Source: Bacillus_BA songklensis
GTDB taxonomy: Bacteria > Bacillota > Bacilli > Bacillales > Bacillaceae_H
Direction of reading: 5' to 3'
Assembly (NCBI RefSeq): GCF_042649685.1
Contig: NZ_JBHRZT010000005.1
Span: forward strand, 1 to 54,145
Length of the DNA stretch: 54,145 bases
The position numbers and the translations under genes are program-made. How positions within the stretch are numbered: the first letter of the stretch is position 1; each line of letters opens with the position of its first letter. Below the pieces are notes generated by a model. It made no database searches, had not been told where the DNA came from, and saw only the letters and a list, made by a program, of their open reading frames with translations. Below are positions 32,802-41,060 of the stretch, piece after piece.

Positions 32802-33185
32802 ATGAGTGCCATACGAAAAAAGAATGTGACGCAATTAAATACAGAATATGTTTCCCAACAGCAAATCATGCAAGAGAGCTCTAACCGGAAGCGTATAGGG
32901 CTCATTAGACGTTTGACCGCTTTTGGAGTTCTGGCTGTTATCATATCTGTATTTATGATTTCTACTCTTATCTCGCAGGCCTCAACCATCTCGGATAAGA
33001 AAAAGGAAAAAGTACAATTAACCGAGCAGTTAGCGCAAATGAAACAAAAAGAAAAACATTTAAAAGATGAAGTTGTGAAATTAAATGATGAAGAATACAT
33101 TAAAAAGATTGCGAGACGGGACTACTTCTTATCAGAAAAAGGTGAAATCATCTTCAATGTGAAAGACGGGTCTTCATCTGATTGA
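32802..33185 (+). CDS. divIC: Cell division protein DivIC
   Basis: DivIC is a bitopic septum protein that works with FtsL and DivIB. The 127-residue protein has a basic cytoplasmic N-terminus, one membrane segment (about 39-58), an extracytoplasmic coiled coil (about 64-102) and the conserved DEEYIKKIARRDYFLSEKGE block. AAGGAGG precedes the ATG, 2 nt after the yabQ stop codon. Confidence 0.95.
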   Translation: MSAIRKKNVTQLNTEYVSQQQIMQESSNRKRIGLIRRLTAFGVLAVIISVFMISTLISQASTISDKKKEKVQLTEQLAQMKQKEKHLKDEVVKLNDEEYIKKIARRDYFLSEKGEIIFNVKDGSSSD

Positions 33186-33211
33186 CAGCATAAAATCGCT
33201 TTAGGTATAAT
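33182..33211 (+). promoter_or_regulatory. yabR: SigA promoter for yabR over the divIC stop
   Basis: TTGACA (33182-33187) overlaps the divIC stop codon; after an 18-bp spacer comes TATAAT (33206-33211), 47 nt before yabR. Confidence 0.8.
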
Positions 33212-33258
33212 TATAATAAATCGTTTTTGTATATTTTTTAAGGAGGAGCATTTTTTTT

Positions 33259-33702
33259 ATGTCAATTGAAGTAGGCAGCAAGTTACAGGGAAAGGTAACA
33301 GGCATTACTAATTTTGGAGCGTTTGTGGAGCTGCCAGAAGGCTCAACAGGCTTGGTTCACATCAGTGAGGTTGCGGATAATTATGTTAAAGACATTAATG
33401 ATCATTTAAAGGTCGGTGACCAAGTAGAGGTTAAGGTCATTAATGTAGAAAAAGACGGTAAGATCGGTTTATCTATAAAAAAAGCGAAAGAACAACCTCA
33501 AAGCCGTGAAGGCCGTGAAGGATATCGTCCAAACCGCAATCGAAATCATGATCGCAATCGAAGTCATGAACGCGATCGTGGTGGAAAAGAAAATTTTGAA
33601 CAAAAAATGGCACGCTTCTTAAAAGACAGCGAAGATCGCTTATCTTCCCTGAAGCGTCACACTGAGTCTAAACGAGGTGGACGCGGAGCAAGACGAGGCT
33701 AA
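33259..33702 (+). CDS. yabR: S1-domain RNA-binding protein YabR
   Basis: This 147-residue protein has one S1 RNA-binding domain (about 1-72; VGSKLQGKVTGITNFGAFVE, GLVHISEVADNYVKDINDHL, GKIGLSIKKA). A highly charged Arg/Asn/His/Glu tail (RNRNHDRNRSHERDRGG) and an Arg/Gly-rich end follow. It is the general-stress-like S1 protein group of Firmicutes; its RNA target is unknown. AAGGAGG and its own promoter lie upstream. Confidence 0.93.
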   Translation: MSIEVGSKLQGKVTGITNFGAFVELPEGSTGLVHISEVADNYVKDINDHLKVGDQVEVKVINVEKDGKIGLSIKKAKEQPQSREGREGYRPNRNRNHDRNRSHERDRGGKENFEQKMARFLKDSEDRLSSLKRHTESKRGGRGARRG

Positions 33703-33741
33703 CTTGTTGTTTATTAATAAATAAAGATGAATCGTATGGTT

Positions 33742-33770
33742 ACACTCTTAACTTAGTTAAGGGTGTTTTT
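33742..33770 (+). terminator. yabR terminator
   Basis: ACACTCTTAACT and AGTTAAGGGTGT pair over 12 bp (one G-U) with a minimal loop, followed by TTTTT. Confidence 0.88.
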
Positions 33771-33830
33771 GTTTTATTGAACAGTTTGATAAGGAGGAAT
33801 GCGGCGGGTATTGATAGTGCCATAAAGTGA

Positions 33831-34031
33831 TTACAGCAAGTAGAAGTTACGAAAAAACCAGTCGTTACGGATGAAATCGTAATCGGAAAGCGTACGGTTG
33901 AGGAAACTCAAAAAGTTGCAGATATGATTAAGAAAGAAGAAGTTCATATTGATCGAGATGGAAATCCTCGTGTAGAAGGGGACAGTGAATTAGAAGGTTC
34001 ATTAGAAATAAAAATAAGTGAAAAATTGTAA
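33831..34031 (+). pseudogene. Relic of a YsnF-like DUF2382 gene (C-terminal part)
   Basis: The frame 33831-34031 encodes VEVTKKPVVTDEIVIGKRTV, then EETQKVADMIKKEEVHID and RDGNPRVEGD. This is the end of a DUF2382 domain as found in YsnF-type stress proteins. There is no start codon in the conserved part, an in-frame TGA lies at 33828, and no upstream domain remains. An orphan AAGGAGG-ATG at 33792-33801 opens only an 8-codon frame. I read it as a decayed gene rather than a small functional one. Confidence 0.65.
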
Positions 34032-34101
34032 ATTTTGATGTAAAAAGTGAAATAAGGCTTGAAAAGATAATGTCCTTAGAAACTTTTACCATTAACCTAA
34101 T

Positions 34102-34135
34102 AGAAAAGGCACTGCTCAGAAGCAGCGCCTTTTCT
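34102..34135 (-). terminator. Terminator of the tRNA-Met/tRNA-Glu unit
   Basis: On the minus strand AGAAAAGGCGCTGCT and AGCAGTGCCTTTTCT pair over 15 bp with a G-U at one position. On the plus strand that pair becomes A-C. It lies 2 nt after the tRNA-Glu 3' end. Confidence 0.85.
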
Positions 34136-34137
34136 TA

Positions 34138-34209
34138 TGACCCGTACGGGATTCGAACCCGTGTTACCGCCGTGAAAGGGCGGTGTCTTAACCGCTTGAC
34201 CAACGGGCC
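34138..34209 (-). tRNA. trnE: tRNA-Glu (anticodon TTC)
   Basis: The 72-nt minus-strand sequence GGCCCGTTGGTCAAGCGGTT... folds as a cloverleaf with anticodon loop CTTTCAC, T-loop GGTTCGAATCC and acceptor GGCCCGT/ACGGGTC. The CCA end is not encoded (the next bases are TAA). Confidence 0.97.
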
Positions 34210-34220
34210 ATTTTATAAAG

Positions 34221-34294
34221 TAGCGGCGGAGGGGATCGAACCCCCGACCTCACGGGTATGAACCGTACGCTCTAGCCAGCTGAGCTACACCGCC
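34221..34294 (-). tRNA. trnM: tRNA-Met, elongator (anticodon CAT)
   Basis: The 74-nt minus-strand sequence GGCGGTGTAGCTCAGCTGGC... has anticodon loop TTCATAC, T-loop GGTTCGATCCC and acceptor GGCGGTG/CGCCGCT. It matches the remembered B. subtilis elongator tRNA-Met near spoIIE. CCA is not encoded. An Ile2 (CAT) tRNA would look different in its acceptor and D arm. Confidence 0.93.
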
Positions 34295-34322
34295 ATGTTT
34301 TGTTCTTTAAAGGACAATTAAT

Positions 34323-34351
34323 ATAATATCTATTTTAAATTAGAAAGTCAA
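34323..34351 (-). promoter_or_regulatory. SigA promoter of the tRNA unit
   Basis: On the minus strand TTGACT (34351-34346), 17 bp, then TATTAT (34328-34323), 29 nt upstream of tRNA-Met. Confidence 0.8.
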
Positions 34352-34485
34352 CATATTTTTTAAAAAAGTAGATGAGAAGAAAAAAGGAATAATCTTTTCT
34401 TTTTACGACACATTTCATAACTTCATGATCATTATACACTGATATCCTCACATTTTGTATGGTTTTTGTAGGAAGAACAGAAAAT

Positions 34486-34550
34486 AGTCGAACGATTCTT
34501 TTATTCTAATAGTTCTTTTGACAAAAAATGAAAGTCACATTCTATATAAT
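34486..34550 (+). promoter_or_regulatory. spoIIE: spoIIE promoter, Spo0A-type with 21-bp spacer
   Basis: TTGACA (34518-34523) and TATAAT (34545-34550) are both consensus but 21 bp apart, the unusual spacing reported for B. subtilis spoIIE, which needs Spo0A~P. A near-consensus Spo0A box AGTCGAA lies at 34486-34492, and TGACAAA overlaps the -35. Confidence 0.78.
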
Positions 34551-34584
34551 TACATATAAGTATATTTATTCGGGTGGTGAAGAC

Positions 34585-37062
34585 ATGCAAAAGACAGAGA
34601 GAAACTATGCAGGACCGGTAACGGAAGTAGTGTTTAATAGAACGAAATTGGAGTTCTCAAAATTTTGGAGCCAGGTGAATATTAAGGCAGAAAAAGTCAT
34701 GTTTGAGTGGGGGCTGCTATTACTTGCGGTGGGATTTTTATTGGGACGAGCCCTTATTTTAACAAAGATTATGCCATTTGCCCTTCCGTTCATCGCGACC
34801 GTGTATATGATGAAAAGAGAAAAAACGGGCATAGTCGTGTTAGCTGTTTTAGCGGGAGCTTTTTCGATCTCTGTTCAAAATGGGGGATTTATCCTGGCCT
34901 CGATCGTGATGTTTTTAATTTTTAATCGATTGAGTCATATCATTGATGTTGACGAATTTAAAAAGCTTCCTTTCACCATTTTTTTTACGATGCTCTTTAC
35001 CAAGCTGAGTATGTTTTATTTATTAACGAAACAATTGGGTAGTTATGATGCGTTGTTTGCTTCAGTAGAGGCAGGATTGAGCTTTATTCTGACCATGATC
35101 TTTCTTCAAAGTGTTCCCCTTTTATCTAATAAAAAGAATCGTCAATCATTGAAAACAGAGGAAGTTATCTGTCTTATCATTCTTTTGGCTTCCGTCTTAA
35201 CGGGTACAATTGGATGGGAGGTTTATGGACTTTCCTTTGAACATATTTTATCCCGCTATTTGGTGCTGGTGTTTGCTTTTGTAGCAGGAGCTACTGTCGG
35301 CTCGACTGTCGGGGTTGTAACAGGGTTAATTTTAAGTCTAGCCAATGTAGCGAGTTTGTATGAAATGAGTTTGCTGGCATTTTCCGGTCTATTAGGGGGA
35401 TTGTTAAAGGATGGAAAGAAATTCGGCACTTCCATCGGTCTTCTCATTGGAACATCATTAATTGGTTTATACGGTCAAAACAATCAAATTTTATCAGTGA
35501 ATTTATATGAATCAATCGCGGCTGTCCTGCTTTTTCTTCTCACTCCTAACGTTTGGATTCGAAAAGTGGGAAGGTTGATACCTGGTACAAATGAAAATAC
35601 CGTAGAACAACAGCAGTATTTACGTAAAATTCGCGATGTGACCGCGACCAGGGTAGAACAGTTTTCAAATGTGTTTGATGCCCTGTCAAAAAGCTTTTCT
35701 CAAAATGGCTTGTATGAAGAAACGCAAAGCGAGACGCGGGACATCGATTTTTTTCTAAGCAATGTAACAGAACGAACTTGTCAGCTTTGCTTTAAAAAAG
35801 AACAATGCTGGGCTTACCAGTTTGATAAAACATATGATTATATGAAGGGGATTATGCAAGGAATCGAACAAGGTACTCTTCAACAAAATACAAGGCTATT
35901 ACGGGAAATGGACAAGCATTGCGTGAAAGCCAACAAGGTCGTTGATGTAATTGAGCAGGAATACACATTCTTTCAGGCCAATCAAAAGTTAAAACAACAA
36001 ATAAGAGAAAGCCGCCGGATTGTAGCCGAGCAATTGTCCGGCGTTTCTCAGGTGATGCAGAATTTTGCTCAGGAAATTAAGCGAGAAAGAGAAAATTTGC
36101 ACATTCAAGAAGAGCAAATCTTAGAAGTATTAAAGAACTTTGGAATTGAAGTCAATCAAATTGAAATATATAGCTTGGAGCAAGGAAATGTAGATATTGA
36201 TATGTGGACTCCGTTTTGCAACGGAAGAGGAGAGTGTGAAAAGTTGATTGCCCCTATGCTTTCAGATATTTTAGGGGAGACAATTGTCGTCAAGCGTGAA
36301 GAATGTGCGTCCTATCCTCAAGGATATTGCCATGTTTCCTTTGGTTCGACCAAAGCCTATGTTATAGAAACCGGAGTGGCACATGCAGCTAAAGGAGGGG
36401 GATTTGTATCGGGAGACAGCTATGCCACACTTGAACTTAACTCAGGAAAATATGCCGTTGCCATTAGTGATGGAATGGGAAATGGTGAAAGGGCTCACTA
36501 TGAGAGTCATGAAACGCTTCAGCTGCTCAGACAAATTTTACAAACAGGTATAGAAGAAACAATCGCAATTAAATCAGTAAATTCTATTCTGTCACTTAGA
36601 ACGAATGACGAAGTATTTTCTACTTTAGATTTGGCCATTATCGATTTGCAAGATGCCAACTCAAAATTCCTGAAAATTGGATCAACTCCAAGCTTTGTTA
36701 AAAGAGGAGATAAAGTAATTAGGATCCAAGCAAACAACCTTCCTATGGGAATTATCGAAGATTTTGAAGTGGATGTTGTAAGCGAGCAGCTTAAAGCTGG
36801 TGACTTGCTTATTATGATGACAGACGGTATATTCGAGGGTCCTAAGCATGTTGAGAATCATGATATGTGGATGAAACGGAAAATTTCCGAACTTCAAACC
36901 TCTGACCCTCAAGAAGTAGCCGATTTGATTATGGAAGAAGTCATTCGAACTCGTTCAGGAATGATTGAAGACGATATGACAGTAGTGGTGGCGAAGATAC
37001 AGCATAATATTCCGAAATGGTCTTCTATACCTGCCCTCAGCTATAAAAAGAAAGCTTTATAA
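34585..37062 (+). CDS. spoIIE: Stage II sporulation protein E phosphatase
   Basis: SpoIIE is a septal PP2C phosphatase that dephosphorylates SpoIIAA and so activates SigF; it also acts with FtsZ in polar division. The 825-residue protein has about ten membrane segments (to roughly residue 330) and a central FtsZ-binding/oligomerisation region with cysteines (CQLCFKKEQCW). A C-terminal PP2C domain has metal Asp residues D611 (SGDSY) and D629 (SDGMGNG), and DDMTVVV near the end. The ATG at 34585 follows GGGTGGTGA; the upstream ATG at 34528 lies before the predicted promoter -10. Confidence 0.97.
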   Translation: MQKTERNYAGPVTEVVFNRTKLEFSKFWSQVNIKAEKVMFEWGLLLLAVGFLLGRALILTKIMPFALPFIATVYMMKREKTGIVVLAVLAGAFSISVQNGGFILASIVMFLIFNRLSHIIDVDEFKKLPFTIFFTMLFTKLSMFYLLTKQLGSYDALFASVEAGLSFILTMIFLQSVPLLSNKKNRQSLKTEEVICLIILLASVLTGTIGWEVYGLSFEHILSRYLVLVFAFVAGATVGSTVGVVTGLILSLANVASLYEMSLLAFSGLLGGLLKDGKKFGTSIGLLIGTSLIGLYGQNNQILSVNLYESIAAVLLFLLTPNVWIRKVGRLIPGTNENTVEQQQYLRKIRDVTATRVEQFSNVFDALSKSFSQNGLYEETQSETRDIDFFLSNVTERTCQLCFKKEQCWAYQFDKTYDYMKGIMQGIEQGTLQQNTRLLREMDKHCVKANKVVDVIEQEYTFFQANQKLKQQIRESRRIVAEQLSGVSQVMQNFAQEIKRERENLHIQEEQILEVLKNFGIEVNQIEIYSLEQGNVDIDMWTPFCNGRGECEKLIAPMLSDILGETIVVKREECASYPQGYCHVSFGSTKAYVIETGVAHAAKGGGFVSGDSYATLELNSGKYAVAISDGMGNGERAHYESHETLQLLRQILQTGIEETIAIKSVNSILSLRTNDEVFSTLDLAIIDLQDANSKFLKIGSTPSFVKRGDKVIRIQANNLPMGIIEDFEVDVVSEQLKAGDLLIMMTDGIFEGPKHVENHDMWMKRKISELQTSDPQEVADLIMEEVIRTRSGMIEDDMTVVVAKIQHNIPKWSSIPALSYKKKAL

Positions 37063-37070
37063 AGTATAGA

Positions 37071-37116
37071 AGAGGGACTTGGCAGCATGTTCTTTATGCT
37101 GCCAAGTCCCTCTTTT
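37071..37116 (+). terminator. spoIIE terminator
   Basis: Two perfectly complementary 18-nt arms (37071-37088 and 37095-37112, starting AGAGGGACTTGG) flank loop GTTCTT, followed by TTTG. Confidence 0.95.
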
Positions 37117-37197
37117 GAAATGTCCTCTCCTTAAAGGTATATTTTTCAAGATGGCCGTCAAAGATGATAATATTCATACAAGTAGGAGGGGATTAGA

Positions 37198-37935
37198 GTG
37201 AAGAAAGGAACCATCAGGCAAATGCTTGTTATTACAGATGGAGGCTCTAATACAGGAGAAGACCCTATTGCTATGGCGGCATTGGCAAGAGAACAAGGAA
37301 TAACGGTAAATGTCATTGGTGTGATAGAAGAAAATATTATTGATGAACAAAGTATGAAAGAGATTGAAGGAATTTCCATGTCGGGCGGAGGAGTAAGTCA
37401 GATTGTCTATGCAAAAGAACTTTCCCAAACGGTCCAAATGGTGACAAGGCAAGCGATGACTCAAACACTTCAAGGGGTCGTAAACAAAGAGCTTCAACAA
37501 ATCTTAGGTTCACGTGTCCAGATGGAGGATTTGCCTCCTGAAAAAAGAGGCGAAGTCATGGAGGTTGTAGATGAATTAAGCGAGACTGTGGACTTAGAAG
37601 TGCTTATTTTAGTTGACATGAGTGCAAGTATGAAAAGTAAACTGCCAACTGTAAAAGAGGCACTGTTGGATTTGTCGTTGAGTTTAAACGCGAGGATAGG
37701 AGATAATATGTTTGCTATTTTCTTATTTCCTGGGAAAAAGAACGATGTCGAAAAATTACTGGATTGGAGTCCAAAGTTAGAATCCATGTCTACGATTTTT
37801 CCGAAGCTAACAGCAGGAGGCATTACGCCAACTGGTCCGGCTATTCGCGAAGCTTTGCATTATTTTAAACAAAAACGCTCGTTAAGGAGTTTATTGACTC
37901 GTGATGAACGATCTGCTGAAGAATCAGGTATGTAA
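37198..37935 (+). CDS. yabS: von Willebrand factor A-like protein YabS
   Basis: This 245-residue protein has a vWA fold with a MIDAS-type motif DMSASMKS (about residues 140-147) preceded by LEVLILV, and an N-terminal half with ITDGGSNTGEDPIAMAALAR that resembles the end of a vWA domain. The B. subtilis orthologue is expressed in sporulation; its function is unknown. The start is GTG with AGGAGGGG upstream. It overlaps yabT by 35 nt, so the pair is probably co-translated. Confidence 0.92.
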   Translation: MKKGTIRQMLVITDGGSNTGEDPIAMAALAREQGITVNVIGVIEENIIDEQSMKEIEGISMSGGGVSQIVYAKELSQTVQMVTRQAMTQTLQGVVNKELQQILGSRVQMEDLPPEKRGEVMEVVDELSETVDLEVLILVDMSASMKSKLPTVKEALLDLSLSLNARIGDNMFAIFLFPGKKNDVEKLLDWSPKLESMSTIFPKLTAGGITPTGPAIREALHYFKQKRSLRSLLTRDERSAEESGM

Positions 37936-38893
37936 CTTATCGACAGGGACAGTTGTCAAAGGAAAATGGCATCATCATGCGTACCGCATTGTTAGAAAAC
38001 TGGGCTCAGGGGCAACGGGTGTTGTGTATTTGGCTGAATCAGCCAAAGTGTTAGTAGCATTGAAGATTAGCTTTAATAATATGTCTGTAACATCAGAAGT
38101 GAATGTACTTAGACATTTTGCTAAGGCCCATGGGAAAGTCCTTGGGCCTTCTTTGCTAGACGTTGATGATTGGGAGAGTCCATTAAGTACCTCTCCGCTT
38201 TCTTTTTATGTCATGGAATACTTAAAAGGGGAACCTTTTTTAACCTTTGTAAAAAAAAGAGGTGCGGAGTGGACAGGGATTTTAACATTGCAATTATTGA
38301 ATGACCTTCATCATCTTCATGAATCGGGCTGGGTGTTTGGAGATTTAAAACCAGAAAATTTAATTGTAACGGAATCACCTATTAAGATAAGGTGGTTAGA
38401 TGTAGGCGGAACAACTCTACAGGGAAGATCAATCAAGGAATTTACGGATTTTTATGACCGGGGATACTGGGGGCTTGGGACAAGAAAAGCTGAGCCCTCT
38501 TACGACCTGTTTGCTGTAGCAATGATTATGATAAATACGGCTTATCCGAAGCGTTTCGCGAAACAAGAAAACGGTCTTTTTCAATTGAAACAAATTATTG
38601 AATCAAATCAAATATTAAAATCGTATCACCATTGTTTATTCAAAGCCTTAACGGGGAAATATAACCATGCCTTGCAAATGCGGGCGGATTTGCTGAGGCA
38701 AATAAGCGGCCAGCCTTCAAAAGAACCGGTAGGGTCAAAAAAAGCCACCCATACTCAGAAAACCAATCCAAAAAAGATACAGAGCAGAATAGCAAAGAGA
38801 AGAAAGAAAAGATATCATGTCCTCGAAACGATTTTATTGTTTTTATCTTTAATGGTTGCTTATGCTATGTATGTGTTAATTCAAACATGGTAA
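37901..38893 (+). CDS. yabT: Hanks-type protein kinase YabT
   Basis: YabT is a sporulation Ser/Thr kinase that in B. subtilis is DNA-activated and phosphorylates RecA. The 330-residue protein has the P-loop GSGATGVVY, catalytic Lys in VALKIS and the catalytic loop FGDLKPENL (Gly in place of the usual Arg of HRD). DVGGT stands where DFG is usual, and TRKAEPSYDLF forms the activation segment end. A basic juxtamembrane stretch and one C-terminal membrane helix (about 308-326) follow. There is no extracellular domain. The start is GTG 37901 or the adjacent ATG 37904. Confidence 0.93.
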   Translation: MMNDLLKNQVCNLSTGTVVKGKWHHHAYRIVRKLGSGATGVVYLAESAKVLVALKISFNNMSVTSEVNVLRHFAKAHGKVLGPSLLDVDDWESPLSTSPLSFYVMEYLKGEPFLTFVKKRGAEWTGILTLQLLNDLHHLHESGWVFGDLKPENLIVTESPIKIRWLDVGGTTLQGRSIKEFTDFYDRGYWGLGTRKAEPSYDLFAVAMIMINTAYPKRFAKQENGLFQLKQIIESNQILKSYHHCLFKALTGKYNHALQMRADLLRQISGQPSKEPVGSKKATHTQKTNPKKIQSRIAKRRKKRYHVLETILLFLSLMVAYAMYVLIQTW

Positions 38894-39007
38894 AAAACTT
38901 TTGAAGAAAATGTGAAACTTTTTATTATGTTTTTCGTATATACAGAAATAATGATACATTTAACATAGAGTAGTGAATTTATCTTTGTTAAGGGTTGATT
39001 TTGTCAG

Positions 39008-40387
39008 ATGAAACAGCAAGTAGAACAATTTATGGAAAGACATTCATTAATAGAGCCCGATAAAACGGTTGTAGTAGGTGTTTCCGGAGGCCCTGATTCG
39101 CTAGCATTGCTGCATTTGTTGTGGAGTATGAGAGAAAGAAAAAAGATCACGATTGTGGCGGCGCATCTTGATCATATGTTTAGAGGAAAAGAATCAGAGG
39201 AAGACATGGAATATGTAAAGATGTTTTGCCGGGAACGAAACATTTTATGCGAGACGGCTCAAATTGATGTATCGTTGTATCAACGAGAAAAAGGACTAGG
39301 TGCCCAAGTAGCTGCCCGTGAATGCCGGTATCAATTTTTTGAAACAGTGATGAAAAAATATAAAGCTTCCTATCTTGCCCTGGCTCACCATGGAGACGAT
39401 CAAGTCGAAACAATCTTGATGAGATTGGCGCGGGGAAGCACGATGACGGGTTATGCAGGAATGCAGATGAAGCGCCCGTTTGCTGGAGGGAATCTTGTTC
39501 GACCGTTTTTGACAGTTGAGAAAACCCAAATCCTAGCTTACTGTGAACAAAATGCCTTACAGCCCAGAATTGATAAGAGTAACGAAAAGGAGACTTATAC
39601 AAGAAATCGATTTCGCCACCATGTCTTATCTTTTTTAAAAGAAGAAAATGCTCATGTTCACAAACAATTTCAATCATTTAGCGAAAAATTGTTAGAAGAT
39701 GCTCAATACTTGGAGGAATTAACAGTCCAAGCAATGAATAAAGTAATGAAAAGAAAAAAGGAGGAAGTACTCCTCACAAGAGATGCGTTTCTTGAAGTGC
39801 GTAAACCTTTACAAAGGAGAGGGATTCAACTAATATTAAACTATCTTTATAAGAAAGTTCCTCCATCTCTTTCCTCGGTTCATGTTGACAACCTTTTGAT
39901 CTTTCTTGAAAGTGAGCAGCCCTCCGGTGTGCTTCATTTTCCCGACGGTTTAAAAGTTGTTCGTTCATATAACGATTGTTTGTTCACGTTTCACCAGGAA
40001 GAAGTTCTTCCCTATATGTATGAGTTAACGATGCCTGGGTATGTGGATTTGCCAAACGGTCGTCAAATCGTATGTGAAATACATAACCAACTTCCTATAA
40101 GGGTAGGAGGAAATGATTTTTTTGTATTGGATATTCATGAGTTGACATTGCCTCTGATCGTTCGCACAAGAAAAAAAGGCGATAAAATAGCCGTTAAAGG
40201 GATGAAGGGCACCAAAAAGGTAAAGGATATTTTTATTGATGAAAAAATACCCTTGGAACAACGAGGTACTTGGCCTATTGTAGAGGATGGTTCAGGTCGT
40301 ATTTTATGGCTGCCTGGATTAAAAAAGTCAGCTTATGAATTTGACTCCATACATGGTAGAAAGTATGGTATTTTATACTATAAGTAG
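39008..40387 (+). CDS. tilS: tRNA(Ile)-lysidine synthase
   Basis: TilS attaches lysine to C34 of tRNA-Ile2 so that it reads AUA. The 459-residue protein has the PP-loop SGGPDS at residues 26-31, AAHLDHMFRG, ALAHHGDDQVETILMR and RNRFRHHVLSFL. C-terminal TilS domains include LIVRTRKKGDKIAVKGMKG. The Shine-Dalgarno (AAGGGTTGAT) is weak and distant. It is followed by hpt and ftsH, the usual order. Confidence 0.96.
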   Translation: MKQQVEQFMERHSLIEPDKTVVVGVSGGPDSLALLHLLWSMRERKKITIVAAHLDHMFRGKESEEDMEYVKMFCRERNILCETAQIDVSLYQREKGLGAQVAARECRYQFFETVMKKYKASYLALAHHGDDQVETILMRLARGSTMTGYAGMQMKRPFAGGNLVRPFLTVEKTQILAYCEQNALQPRIDKSNEKETYTRNRFRHHVLSFLKEENAHVHKQFQSFSEKLLEDAQYLEELTVQAMNKVMKRKKEEVLLTRDAFLEVRKPLQRRGIQLILNYLYKKVPPSLSSVHVDNLLIFLESEQPSGVLHFPDGLKVVRSYNDCLFTFHQEEVLPYMYELTMPGYVDLPNGRQIVCEIHNQLPIRVGGNDFFVLDIHELTLPLIVRTRKKGDKIAVKGMKGTKKVKDIFIDEKIPLEQRGTWPIVEDGSGRILWLPGLKKSAYEFDSIHGRKYGILYYK

Positions 40388-40416
40388 TGAAGAACTTCTA
40401 GGAGGCAAGTAAGCAG

Positions 40417-40956
40417 ATGAATCAAGATATTAAAGAAATTTTGATTACAGAGGAAGAAATTCAAGAAAAAGTGAAGGATTTGGGTAAACTGTTAACAGAG
40501 GAATACAAAGATAAGTTCCCTTTAGTTATCGGTGTATTAAAAGGCGCTATGCCTTTTATGTCAGACTTAGTAAAACGAATTGATACATATTTAGAAATGG
40601 ATTTTATGGATGTATCAAGCTACGGTCATTCAACAGTATCATCTGGAGAAGTCAAGATTATTAAAGACTTAAATACCTCCGTAGAGGGAAGAGATCTTCT
40701 GATTATGGAAGATATCATTGACAGCGGATTAACGCTTAGCTATTTGGTGGAATTATTCAAACACCGCAAGGCAAATTCTATCAAAATTGTGACCCTTTTA
40801 GATAAGCCAACAGGGCGAAAAGCTAAAATCGAAGCTGATTATGTCGGCTTTAACGTCCCGGATGCATTCGTAGTAGGCTACGGATTGGATTATCAAGAGA
40901 AATATCGCAATTTACCTTTTATTGGCGTTTTAAAACCGGAAGTGTACAGCAATTAA
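40417..40956 (+). CDS. hpt: Hypoxanthine-guanine phosphoribosyltransferase
   Basis: This salvage enzyme makes IMP and GMP from hypoxanthine or guanine and PRPP. The 179-residue protein has the PRPP motif LLIMEDIIDSGLTLSYL, the flexible loop SSYGHSTVSSGEVK and the C-terminal VGYGLDYQEKYRNLP. B. subtilis calls it hprT; there it forms a transcription factor with TilS that binds the ftsH promoter. AGGAGG lies upstream of the ATG. Confidence 0.96.
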   Translation: MNQDIKEILITEEEIQEKVKDLGKLLTEEYKDKFPLVIGVLKGAMPFMSDLVKRIDTYLEMDFMDVSSYGHSTVSSGEVKIIKDLNTSVEGRDLLIMEDIIDSGLTLSYLVELFKHRKANSIKIVTLLDKPTGRKAKIEADYVGFNVPDAFVVGYGLDYQEKYRNLPFIGVLKPEVYSN

Positions 40957-40991
40957 AAGTCGACTATAAAGTATGATTGGTTGCAGCTAAA

Positions 40992-41019
40992 TTGTTGTAT
41001 AGGATAAATTTTCTATGAT
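40992..41019 (+). promoter_or_regulatory. ftsH: Possible ftsH promoter
   Basis: TTGTTG (40992-40997), 16 bp, then TATGAT (41014-41019), 41 nt before ftsH. Confidence 0.45.
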
Positions 41020-41060
41020 ACTATTTAATATAGTTTGTTTACTATGGGAGGAGGTAAGGG

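Noticed and set aside
34070..34261. 63-codon plus-strand ORF over the tRNA genes
   Set aside because: It is a chance frame across the antisense of two tRNAs, a common false gene call.
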